A stretch of DNA of 17,027 nt, taken from UKL13-2 sp043773745 (GTDB lineage Bacteria; Pseudomonadota; Gammaproteobacteria; Burkholderiales; Usitatibacteraceae). Below the pieces are notes generated by a model, which was not told where the DNA came from, searched no databases, and worked only from the letters and a program-made list of their open reading frames with translations. The translations under genes were made by a program, and so were the position numbers. Positions 6,750 through 13,095 of this stretch are shown here, piece by piece. The DNA lies in contig JAYVEV010000119.1 in NCBI GenBank assembly GCA_043773745.1, forward strand, positions 1 through 17,027, given 5' to 3'. The number at the start of each line of letters is the position of its first letter. Within the stretch, counting starts at the first letter, position 1.

Positions 6750-7661
6750 TTAATTGTAAAGTGTGCCGGTATTCACAATCGGTTGCACATTACTTTCCGC
6801 GCACAGTACTACTAGCAGATTGCTCACCATCGCCGCTTTTCGTTCATCATCGAGGTGAACGATATTCTTATCGCTCAACCCTTTGAGCGCCATTTCCACC
6901 ATTGTGACGGCACCATGCACGATTTTGCTTCTGGCATCAATCACCGCTTCGGCCTGCTGGCGGCGCAGCATGGCGGAGGCGATTTCGGGCGCATAGGCCA
7001 GATGGGTAAGCTTGGCTTCTTCGACAGAGATGCCGGCTTTATTGAAACGTTCTTGCAACTCGTTCGCAAGCGCTTTGGCAACGATATCGGCACCGCCACG
7101 CAACGTGACAATATTTTTGGTTTCGCTCTCATCGCCACCATTGTCGTAGCTATACGCTGAGGCGAGATGGCGAATCGCCGCTTCGGCTTGCACGCGCACA
7201 TACAATTCGTAATCATCAATTTCATAGACGGCTTGCGCAGTGTCGCGAACGCGCCAAACAATTGCGGCACCTATCTCAATCGGGTTGCCGTTTTTGTCGT
7301 TGACTTTAAGCTTGTCGCTATTAAGGTTGCGCGAACGCAGCGAAATTTTCTTGCGCGTGTAAAACGGAATGCACCAGCGTAGACCGCTCGCACGATCCGT
7401 GCCGCGATAACCGCCAAACAACGTAATCAGTGCGCCCTCGTTCGGTTGCAGCATGTAAAGCCCAACAAGCAGGAATACGGCAGCGACAGGGAACAGCAGC
7501 ATGAACGCGATTCGCCAGACAGTAATCACCGGGTCGGGTTGTACGGCGAGTTGCCAAACCATATAGATCAGGATAATTTTTAGCACGATGGCGAGCAGCA
7601 ACATCGCATAACCGTTAACGCTTGTAAATTCTTGTTCGGTAAAACCTGTTGCAGTTTTCAT
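6750..7661 (-). CDS. SPFH/band 7 membrane protein with two N-terminal TM helices
   Basis: A 303-residue stomatin/flotillin-class protein. Two hydrophobic helices (about 18-40 and 46-71) form a membrane hairpin and are followed by the SPFH domain: LQPNEGALITLFGGYRGT, then GLRWCIPFYTRKKISLRSRN and NGNPIEIGAAIVWRVRD. A helical region follows with EAAIRHLAS, RFNKAGISVEEAKLTHLAYAPEIASAML and RRQQAEAVIDARSK. SPFH proteins oligomerise into membrane rings or cages that organise lipids, proteases or transporters. No partner protease of the NfeD or HflC type is adjacent. The ATG at 7661 has a very strong AAGGAGG (7667-7673) with 5-nt spacing. It is co-transcribed with the ribbon-helix-helix gene downstream, from the promoter at 7737-7764. 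It is not closely similar to the SPFH-GYF protein at 994. Confidence 0.9.
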   Translation of the reverse strand: MKTATGFTEQEFTSVNGYAMLLLAIVLKIILIYMVWQLAVQPDPVITVWRIAFMLLFPVAAVFLLVGLYMLQPNEGALITLFGGYRGTDRASGLRWCIPFYTRKKISLRSRNLNSDKLKVNDKNGNPIEIGAAIVWRVRDTAQAVYEIDDYELYVRVQAEAAIRHLASAYSYDNGGDESETKNIVTLRGGADIVAKALANELQERFNKAGISVEEAKLTHLAYAPEIASAMLRRQQAEAVIDARSKIVHGAVTMVEMALKGLSDKNIVHLDDERKAAMVSNLLVVLCAESNVQPIVNTGTLYN

Positions 7662-7736
7662 TGATGCCTCCTTGGCCAGTCAAAATACGGCATGCCACGC
7701 CCGCTATTGCGAAACGCTAATGCATCCGATATATTT

Positions 7737-7764
7737 ATGATATCACTTTTATATCACTTGTAAA
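7737..7764 (-). promoter_or_regulatory. Promoter of the SPFH/RHH operon with tandem 9-bp operator-like repeat
   Basis: On the minus strand a TTTACA -35 (7759-7764) and TATCAT -10 (7737-7742) are separated by 16 bp; each is one base off consensus. Between and overlapping them, the 9-mer AAGTGATAT occurs twice as a direct repeat with an 11-bp period (plus-strand ATATCACTT at 7740-7748 and 7751-7759). That is one helical turn, the arrangement favoured by ribbon-helix-helix repressors that bind as adjacent dimers. The predicted leader is about 70 nt. Confidence 0.6.
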
Positions 7765-7777
7765 TATTTTTTGATCC

Positions 7778-7925
7778 TCGCTTCGGTTGATACCGAGCGA
7801 CGTATACCGGACATTAATGACTACGCATTGGCACCATTGGTAATGTCGTTGTTTTATTTGCCAGCATCCGAAGCGAGACGGTGCTTGGTTTTTCGGATGC
7901 TTAAGTTGATGTCAGTTTATCAACT
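7778..7925 (+). other. Intergenic region with a series of overlapping inverted repeats
   Basis: This is the core of the 485-bp gene-poor gap 7662-8146. Three hairpins follow each other: 7778-7800 (9 bp with one bulge, loop TGAT), 7863-7901 (AGCATCCGAA with TTCGGATGCT, 10 bp perfect, 19-nt loop) and 7904-7925 (7 bp, 8-nt loop). In addition CTCGCTTCGG (7777-7786) is the exact reverse complement of CCGAAGCGAG (7868-7877), so the first arm could instead pair with the second hairpin. No protein-coding gene is convincing across it. It may be a structured leader or small RNA; no known RNA family was recognised. Confidence 0.4.
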
Positions 7926-7939
7926 GAAAGGAATCCGAT

Positions 7940-8038
7940 ATGAAACGAATCCCTCGTCGTTTGCTGACAGCGGAGTATCTATATGCGCCATGCAAGCGGG
8001 TGGGTGCGGTTGGCTTGCTAATTTTATGCCAACATTAA
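7940..8038 (+). CDS. Possible 32-residue basic micro-ORF (speculative)
   Basis: An ATG at 7940 is preceded by AAAGGA (7927-7932) at 7 nt, a good ribosome-binding site, and opens 32 codons (MKRIPRRLLTAEYLYAP at the start) ending in TAA at 8036-8038. The peptide has a strongly basic N-terminus and a short hydrophobic stretch near the end (AVGLLILCQH). No family was recognised. It lies just after the inverted-repeat series and before the terminator-like hairpin at 8115. Together these could form a small plus-strand transcription unit, but chance is quite possible. Confidence 0.25.
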   Translation: MKRIPRRLLTAEYLYAPCKRVGAVGLLILCQH

Positions 8039-8114
8039 ATATCGGCATATGAATGCTGATCATGAGCGTTCATAGACACCCCTAAGCAAGGCAACTGCCC
8101 GAATACCCTCTGGT

Positions 8115-8136
8115 CATACGGCACTCGTATGTTTTT
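8115..8136 (+). terminator. Terminator-like hairpin on the plus strand
   Basis: CATACG (8115-8120) and CGTATG (8126-8131) form a 6-bp stem with a 5-nt loop, followed at once by TTTTT. The T-run is on the plus strand only, so it does not suit the minus-strand msrC gene that ends at 8147. It would end a plus-strand transcript coming from the 7770-8110 gap. The stem is short and only half GC, so strength is moderate. Confidence 0.45.
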
Positions 8137-8146
8137 GGAGCAGATT

Positions 8147-8653
8147 TTATAACGCGCTAAAGTCCGTCATCGCTAACAAGGTTGCGACCATTGCTTCCAA
8201 ACCGTCGTGGTCTTCATCATCAAATCGCGCGAGCTTGGGGCTATCGATATCTATTACACCAATTACTTTGCCTCCTACAACCAATGGAATAACAATTTCA
8301 GAGTTGGAGGCGGGATCGCAGGCGATATGGCCGGGGAATTCATGTACATCCGCCACCACAAGGGTTTTGTTATGGAATGCCGCGTTGCCGCAAACCCCGC
8401 GCGGGCTGGGCTTGACAGGAATGCGTACACAGGCAGGTTTGCCTTGAAACGGGCCGAGCACTAAATCGTTGCCACGCAAGAAATAAAATCCTGCCCAATT
8501 TAAATCCGCCAGCATTGAATAAACGAGCGATGAAAAATTGGCGGTGTTAGCCATCAGGTCGCGTTCGCCTGCCAACAATCCTGCAAGCTGTTTATTCAAA
8601 TCGCGATAGAGTTCGCTTTTTGATGAGGTGGGCAAAACTTTTGCTTCAAACAT
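8147..8653 (-). CDS. msrC: Free methionine-(R)-sulfoxide reductase (fRMsr), GAF domain
   Basis: A 168-residue single GAF-domain protein that reduces free L-methionine-(R)-sulfoxide to methionine using thioredoxin-type electrons in the cytoplasm. The family's three cysteines are present: Cys75 (KPACVRI), Cys88 (GVCGNA) and Cys112 (HIACDPASNSEIVIPL). WAGFYF, GPFQGK and GVIDIDSP blocks also match E. coli MsrC (YebR). One oddity is that the loop between the first two cysteines is three residues longer (PVKPSPRGVC) than the usual PVGRGVC. The start was placed at ATG 8653, after GGAGCG, because the open frame upstream runs back toward the terminator of the previous gene and is not conserved in character. 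It stands alone, with an upstream terminator at 8701-8735. Confidence 0.93.
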   Translation of the reverse strand: MFEAKVLPTSSKSELYRDLNKQLAGLLAGERDLMANTANFSSLVYSMLADLNWAGFYFLRGNDLVLGPFQGKPACVRIPVKPSPRGVCGNAAFHNKTLVVADVHEFPGHIACDPASNSEIVIPLVVGGKVIGVIDIDSPKLARFDDEDHDGLEAMVATLLAMTDFSAL

Positions 8654-8700
8654 GGAGCGCTCCAAAAGTGTGACTGGGAGTGTAGCAACAGCAGCGGCAA

Positions 8701-8735
8701 ATAAAAAGCCCGGCATTCATGAAGAATGACCGGGC
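8701..8735 (-). terminator. Intrinsic terminator of the small exported protein gene
   Basis: GCCCGG (8708-8713) pairs with CCGGGC (8730-8735), extended by a CATTC/GAATG stem (8714-8718 with 8724-8728) across one bulged A, with a 5-nt loop. In the minus-strand sense it is followed by TTTTTAT (8701-8707). It lies 21 bases after the stop of the gene at 8757 and upstream of msrC. Confidence 0.88.
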
Positions 8736-8756
8736 AAGGGAGGAGACTTGTCAGCG

Positions 8757-9122
8757 CTATTGAACTGGCGGTGTAGCCGGTGTTGTCGGCTTTACTTGTG
8801 CATCATGCTTTTGGCGTTTAATCGCGCGGCTGTCTTTGTTTTCCATATGACGGAGTTTGGCGCGCTCTTTCCGGGTTACTTTGCCATCGGCTTTGGCGGC
8901 GGCTTCGGCATTGCTAAGATTCGCTTCACGCTTTTGCAAATGCGCAGCTTCCTTGTCCGTTAATGCACCGCTCGCCTGGCCCTGTGCGATACGTTTTTCC
9001 TGATTGACTTGTCGCGCATCGATGCGCGGAGTATTGGTATTGGCTGGTGCGGGAATTTGCGCCACAACAGAGGTGCAAATGGCGGTGGCAAACAATGCAG
9101 CTACAAGGGTTTTAGTATTCAT
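8757..9122 (-). CDS. Small exported helical protein with two EF-hand-like half loops (unknown function)
   Basis: A 121-residue protein with a clear Sec signal peptide (MNTKTLVAALFATAICTSVVA, likely cut before QIPAP). The mature part is short, highly charged and helical: NQEKRIAQGQ, LTDKEAAHLQKREANLS, AKADGKVTRKERAKLRHMEN and SRAIKRQKHD. It belongs to a widespread but uncharacterised proteobacterial group, usually annotated hypothetical. Two segments, SGALTDKE and DGKVTRKE, follow the second half of an EF-hand loop ([DS]-G-x-[LV]-T-x-x-E), but the first-half calcium ligands are missing. The TerB-like ADG.V..ER pattern is an alternative comparison. The tail is Pro/Thr-rich. The ATG at 9122 has AAAGGA about 6 nt upstream; the longer open frame to 9539 is rejected because the signal peptide begins here. 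A strong terminator follows. Confidence 0.8.
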   Translation of the reverse strand: MNTKTLVAALFATAICTSVVAQIPAPANTNTPRIDARQVNQEKRIAQGQASGALTDKEAAHLQKREANLSNAEAAAKADGKVTRKERAKLRHMENKDSRAIKRQKHDAQVKPTTPATPPVQ

Positions 9123-9295
9123 GGTTTTCCTTTGGGTTGAATAGATTGGTTTGCTGAGAGCGAAATTTCTAATGTCGTGCCCAACTAACGCCTGCCCAAG
9201 TGCCAGGTTTACCGGACATAGACCCCTATTTGTATCAAAGCGTAACCAAAACGCAAAACGCAAAATTTTAAGGCGGAGCGATGTCACAAGTGCAC

Positions 9296-9325
9296 TTGGG
9301 GTCGCGGCGGCAGGGGGTTTATAAT
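9296..9325 (+). promoter_or_regulatory. Promoter of the oligopeptidase gene
   Basis: TTGGGG (9296-9301) and a perfect TATAAT (9320-9325) are spaced by 18 bp, 26 bases upstream of the ATG at 9352. The -10 is strong; the -35 matches three of six positions. Confidence 0.6.
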
Positions 9326-9351
9326 CAGTGACTTGACCATTAGGGGGCTTC

Positions 9352-11517
9352 ATGTTGATTCGATTATTACCGTTCACGGCCATTATTACGGCCTGCTCTT
9401 TTTTAGTAAATGCACAAACACCAACCGCCGTACCTGATTCCGGTAAACCATCTGCTGCCTCCATTCCATCCGCTGCCAAAATGCCCATGCCGCCGACCGC
9501 TAAAAAATTACCCATCACGCTGGAAAAATTTGACGACAAGCGCGTTGATGATTATTTCTGGCTGCGTGAAAAATCGAATCCTGAAGTGATCGATTATCTG
9601 AAGGCTGAAAACACCTATACCCAAACAGTGCTGGGGCCGATGAAGGATTTTCAGGAACAGTTGTACAAAGACATGCTGTCACGCATCAAGGAGACGGATG
9701 AAAATGTGCCTTATAAAAAGGGCGATTACTTTTATTATTCCCGTACCGAAATGGGCAAGCAATACAGTATTTACGCCCGCAAGAAAGGTAGCTTGGCTGC
9801 GCCTGAAGAAATCATGCTCGATGCCAACGAGCTTGCCAAAGGCAAGCCGTTTTTTGCAATTGGCAGCATGGATATTAGCCCTGACGGTAAATGGATTGCC
9901 TATTCAACGGATATTACCGGCTTCCGCCAGTACACATTGAGCTTCAAAAATCTGGAGTCGGGTAAGACCCTGGACGACAAAATTGAGCGCGTGACTTCTA
10001 TAGCATGGGCGAATGACAACAAGACGGTTTTTTACGTTACAGAAGATGCGACCACCAAACGGTCGGATAAATTTTTTCGTCACAAGCTCAACGATAAAAA
10101 AGATGAATTGCTGTTTGAAGAAAAAGACGAACTATATGGCATTGGAGTAGAAGCAACCCGCAGCAAGGGCTACATTATCTTGACCTCTGCGAGCTCGGAA
10201 ACCTCCGAGCAGCGGTTGCTTGACGCTAACAAGCCCGATGGTCAGTTTTCGCTTTACCTGAAGCGAAAGGACAATACCAAATATTTCATCGATCACCATG
10301 ACAAGAATTTCTACATTGTCACCAACGATAAAGGCCGCAATTCACGTCTGGTGAAAGCCCTTGCCGGCAAGGCAGACAAGTCCAATTGGGTCGAAATCAT
10401 TCCGCATCGCAAAGACGTGAAGCTGGATGGTGTTGATATGTTCAATAAGTTTTTTGTCGCGATCGAAAAAAAGGGAGGGTTGCCTAAGCTGCGGGTATTT
10501 GATGTCAAGACCGCTAAGCCACACGACATCACTTTCCCTGAAGCTGCTTATGAAGCATCGCCCGGGCAGAATGCAGAATTTGAGACGACAGCTTATCGCT
10601 TTAATTACACTTCTCTGGTCACGCCCAATTCCGTCTTTGATTATGATGTTGCCAAACGGACTCGCGCGCTGAAAAAACAACTTGAAGTGCTCGGCGGCTA
10701 CAAACCAGACGATTATCAGGCAGAGCGCATCATGGTGAAAGTGGCGGATGGCACGATGGTGCCGGTATCGCTGGTTTATAAAAAGTCATTGAAGCGTGCC
10801 GGCCCCCAGCCGTTGTTATTGTACGGTTATGGCTCATATGGCATTTCCATGCCGCTGGGCTTCCGTTCATCACGTTTGGCGCTTATTGATCGCGGTATGA
10901 TTTTTGCGATTGCGCACATTCGTGGTGGTGGTGAAATGGGTAAAGCATGGCACGACAATGGCAAGATGATGAAGAAGAAAAACACCTTTACCGATTTCGT
11001 CAATGTTGCTGAATATTTGATCGCCAATAAATATACCGAGCCGCAAAGGCTCGCGATTCAGGGCGGCAGTGCTGGCGGACTATTGATGGGTGCGGTCACT
11101 AATTTGCGCCCCGATTTATTCAAGGCGGTGGTGTCACAGGTGCCGTTTGTGGACGTGATCAACACCATGCTTGACACCTCATTGCCGTTAACTGTCGGTG
11201 AATATCTGGAGTGGGGGAACCCGAATGAGAAAGCGGCGTATCAATACATGCGGTCTTACTCACCGTACGATAATTTGGTAAAGCGCGCTTATCCTGCGAT
11301 GCTGGTTGAAACATCGTTGAACGATAGCCAGGTGATGTACTGGGAGCCCGCAAAATATGTGGCCAAACTGCGCACACTCAAAACCGATAACAATCTGTTG
11401 TTGCTGAAAACCAATATGGACGCGGGACACGGTGGTGCTTCTGGCCGCTATGACTACCTAAAGGAAATTGCGATTACGTATTCGTTTGTGCTGTCACAGA
11501 TGGGAATTCAGAAGTAG
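9352..11517 (+). CDS. ptrB: Exported S9A serine peptidase of the oligopeptidase B family
   Basis: A 721-residue protein: signal peptide (about 1-21, ending LVNA), a Pro/Ala-rich spacer (22-50), a seven-bladed propeller domain opening with FDDKRVDDYFWLREK, then an alpha/beta-hydrolase domain. The catalytic triad is Ser573 (GGSAGG), Asp658 (NDSQVMYWEPAKYVAKLR) and His693 (NMDAGHGG), with the 85- and 35-residue spacings of oligopeptidase B. RGGGEMGKAWHDNGK and KKKNTFTDF also match that family rather than prolyl oligopeptidase. Oligopeptidase B cuts short peptides after Arg/Lys and is normally cytosolic; this one is probably periplasmic, and an ITAC lipobox-like stretch (12-15) makes a lipoprotein a weak alternative. 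Key acidic pocket residues appear changed (Glu617 kept; Leu619, Pro501 and Gly503 where Glu/Asp are expected), so basic-residue specificity is doubtful. AGGGGG precedes the ATG. Confidence 0.92.
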   Translation: MLIRLLPFTAIITACSFLVNAQTPTAVPDSGKPSAASIPSAAKMPMPPTAKKLPITLEKFDDKRVDDYFWLREKSNPEVIDYLKAENTYTQTVLGPMKDFQEQLYKDMLSRIKETDENVPYKKGDYFYYSRTEMGKQYSIYARKKGSLAAPEEIMLDANELAKGKPFFAIGSMDISPDGKWIAYSTDITGFRQYTLSFKNLESGKTLDDKIERVTSIAWANDNKTVFYVTEDATTKRSDKFFRHKLNDKKDELLFEEKDELYGIGVEATRSKGYIILTSASSETSEQRLLDANKPDGQFSLYLKRKDNTKYFIDHHDKNFYIVTNDKGRNSRLVKALAGKADKSNWVEIIPHRKDVKLDGVDMFNKFFVAIEKKGGLPKLRVFDVKTAKPHDITFPEAAYEASPGQNAEFETTAYRFNYTSLVTPNSVFDYDVAKRTRALKKQLEVLGGYKPDDYQAERIMVKVADGTMVPVSLVYKKSLKRAGPQPLLLYGYGSYGISMPLGFRSSRLALIDRGMIFAIAHIRGGGEMGKAWHDNGKMMKKKNTFTDFVNVAEYLIANKYTEPQRLAIQGGSAGGLLMGAVTNLRPDLFKAVVSQVPFVDVINTMLDTSLPLTVGEYLEWGNPNEKAAYQYMRSYSPYDNLVKRAYPAMLVETSLNDSQVMYWEPAKYVAKLRTLKTDNNLLLLKTNMDAGHGGASGRYDYLKEIAITYSFVLSQMGIQK

Positions 11518-11548
11518 ATTTTTATTTTCTTAGCCTGACTCAACGCCT

Positions 11549-11578
11549 AATATTCCCGCTCCGGCGGGAATATTTTTT
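11549..11578 (+). terminator. Intrinsic terminator of the oligopeptidase gene
   Basis: AATATTCCCGC (11549-11559) and GCGGGAATATT (11564-11574) form a perfect 11-bp stem with a TCCG tetraloop, followed by further T bases to make TTTTTT. It lies 31 bases past the stop codon. Confidence 0.93.
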
Positions 11579-11632
11579 CAGCTGCTTGGTTTTCAATTTC
11601 TTATTTTTCTAATTGGTCAATTAACAACCTAC

Positions 11633-12511
11633 ATGCCTACCTCAACCGTAAAACTTTTCGCAATCTGCGTCCTGATCTGGGGCTCTACATGGTTGGCGAT
11701 TACCTATCAGCTTGGCCATGTTGCGCCTGAAATGTCGGTGGGCTATCGATTCATACTGGCCGCCGCGGTGTTGTTTGTGTATTGCCGATGGCGCGGGTTG
11801 CAGCTCTCATACACGCTAAAGCAACATGCCGATTTTTTTCTGCTGGGTGCGGCCATGTTTTGCGTCAGCTATATCCTTGTTTATTACGCTGAGACTTTTA
11901 TTGTCTCGGGCATGGTGGCGGTGGGGTATTCGGCGAGCCCGATGATCAATATGTTTGGCTCACGCTTATTTTTTGGCACCAAAATGACGATGCGCGTTGC
12001 GATTGCTGCATTGTTCGGTGTGGCCGGTATCGTCTGTGTTTTTTGGCATGAGTTCAGCAATCTTTCCGCCAGCCGCAATGCCGAGTTGGGGGCGATCCTG
12101 ACCGTGCTGTCGGTCGTGGCATCGTCTGCCGGCAGCATGGCCGCCACCCGTATTCAAAAATTTGGCTATAACACCTGGAGCAGCATGGCGTGGAGCATGT
12201 TGTACGGTGGAGTGCTTGCAATCGTGATCGGATTGTTAATGGGCAAGTCGCTCACTATCGATGCTACCAGCGGCTATTTGTTGTCACTCATCTACCTTGC
12301 CGTGCTCGGTTCCATCATCACCTTTGGTTGCTACCTTACGCTTATCGGCCGCATCGGTGCCGCCCAGGCTGGCTATATCGGGGTGATGGTGCCGATCGTC
12401 GCCTTGACCGTCTCGTTTTTCTTTGAGAAATTTGCATGGGGATGGCTGACTTCAGTCGGGGTGGCGTTGTCGGTGATGGGCAATGTGATTATGTTGCGGC
12501 GCAGCGCATAG
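11633..12511 (+). CDS. EamA-family (drug/metabolite transporter superfamily) permease
   Basis: A 292-residue protein made of two EamA repeats, about ten transmembrane helices in all. The first repeat opens with FAICVLIWGSTWLAI and the second begins around residue 147 (ELGAILTVLSVVASSAGSMAATRI). The final helix ends in LSVMGNVIMLRRSA, leaving a short positive cytoplasmic tail. EamA proteins are inner-membrane exporters or importers of amino acids, nucleotides and other small metabolites; the substrate cannot be read from sequence. The ATG at 11633 directly precedes the first helix, but no Shine-Dalgarno is visible upstream, where the sequence is AT-rich. It stands alone between the terminator at 11549-11578 and its own at 12527-12545. 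Confidence 0.9.
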   Translation: MPTSTVKLFAICVLIWGSTWLAITYQLGHVAPEMSVGYRFILAAAVLFVYCRWRGLQLSYTLKQHADFFLLGAAMFCVSYILVYYAETFIVSGMVAVGYSASPMINMFGSRLFFGTKMTMRVAIAALFGVAGIVCVFWHEFSNLSASRNAELGAILTVLSVVASSAGSMAATRIQKFGYNTWSSMAWSMLYGGVLAIVIGLLMGKSLTIDATSGYLLSLIYLAVLGSIITFGCYLTLIGRIGAAQAGYIGVMVPIVALTVSFFFEKFAWGWLTSVGVALSVMGNVIMLRRSA

Positions 12512-12512
12512 A

Positions 12513-12571
12513 GCCAGCATTGGCGGTGCTTTCGAAGCATTTTTTCCTCAAAACGCCCGTCAATACTAGAG
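12513..12571. repeat. Dispersed intergenic repeat, copy B
   Basis: Copy B has a left anchor GCCAGCATTGGCGG (12513-12526) and a 19-base right anchor ending CTAGAG (12553-12571), matching copy A at 4144-4203 in order, orientation and spacing. The intervening 26 bases are much less similar and here include the terminator-like hairpin. In the minus-strand sense it begins exactly 21 bases after the stop of the NTF2-like gene, as copy A does after the SDR gene. A T-run follows the right anchor in both copies. Confidence 0.6.
12527..12545 (+). terminator. Short intrinsic terminator of the EamA gene
   Basis: TGCTT (12527-12531) and AAGCA (12535-12539) form a 5-bp stem with a TCG loop, followed by TTTTTT (12540-12545). 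It begins 16 bases past the EamA stop codon and lies within repeat copy B. Confidence 0.55.
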
Positions 12572-12592
12572 TCTTTGTTTTTTATTGAGGCA

Positions 12593-13078
12593 TCAAGGCT
12601 TTGGATAATCCCCGCGTTCCATAAATTGCGCCAGCGCCGCCTTCGCTTTTTTCCGCACCACGCTTTTAATGGGCAGCGACCAACCGAGTAGTGTTCCGAC
12701 TGGCCCTAACGCTTGGCTCGACCAGCGCCAGAACGGGAAGCGGTCGATATGGCGAATGATTTTGCCATCGCGAAATGCAAATACGGCAGCAATTTTGTTG
12801 TGCACTTTGCGACCTGTTTGGGTAAACGTATATTTGGCCTCCCATTTTGCCGTGCCACCTTCGGCGTCAGCGTTCGCTTCAACCAGCACAATTTCAAAAT
12901 CATCTTTTGCGCGCGACGTCAGCATGGCCCACATGGCGCTTGCCTCTTCGCCGCGCAGCATCGGGAAGGCCGGGTCGGTGAAGGCAATGTCGGGGTGATA
13001 GCACTGCGCCATGCCCGCTGCGTCGCGCTTGGCAAAGGCACCGTAGAAATCACGGATGAGACGTTCGTTGGCATACAC
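12593..13078 (-). CDS. NTF2-like / SnoaL-type fold protein
   Basis: A 161-residue protein of the NTF2-like superfamily (ketosteroid isomerase / SnoaL / limonene-epoxide-hydrolase fold). The N-terminal helices LIRDFYGAFAKRDAAGMAQCYHPDIAFTDPAFPMLRGEEA form the typical cone entrance. KWEAKYTFTQTGRKVHNKIAAVFAFRDGKIIRHIDRFPFWRWSSQALG gives the curved sheet, including the DGKIIRH..DRF signature. The last 30 residues are a basic helical extension. Members range from isomerases to catalytically inert binding proteins, so no reaction is assigned. The start is a GTG at 13078 with AGGAG 6 nt upstream, preferred over downstream ATGs that would remove the first helix. It lies 17 bp after the YbaK-type gene and is probably co-transcribed with it. 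Confidence 0.85.
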   Translation of the reverse strand: MYANERLIRDFYGAFAKRDAAGMAQCYHPDIAFTDPAFPMLRGEEASAMWAMLTSRAKDDFEIVLVEANADAEGGTAKWEAKYTFTQTGRKVHNKIAAVFAFRDGKIIRHIDRFPFWRWSSQALGPVGTLLGWSLPIKSVVRKKAKAALAQFMERGDYPKP

Positions 13079-13095
13079 AGGCTTCTCCTCTGGGG

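Noticed and set aside
6546..7661. SPFH and RHH frames as one broken fusion gene, since they share a reading frame with one stop codon between
   Set aside because: The RHH protein is complete with its own start and a usable ribosome-binding site, and the two are known as separate neighbouring genes, so an operon is the simpler reading.
6546..7661. Toxin-antitoxin module (RHH protein as antitoxin)
   Set aside because: The partner is a 303-residue SPFH membrane protein with no toxin fold, so the toxin-antitoxin label is not supported.
7771..8052. 93-codon open frame on the plus strand starting from TTG
   Set aside because: No ribosome-binding site, runs straight through several inverted repeats, no recognisable family, and its composition is unlike the neighbouring proteins.
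8654..8716. 21-codon N-terminal extension of msrC
   Set aside because: It starts inside the terminator hairpin of the upstream gene, and family members begin near the ATG at 8653, which has GGAGCG before it.
9123..9539. N-terminal extension (139 codons) of the small exported protein gene on the minus strand
   Set aside because: The extension overlaps the start of the oligopeptidase gene and its promoter, while a clean signal peptide and ribosome-binding site begin at 9122.
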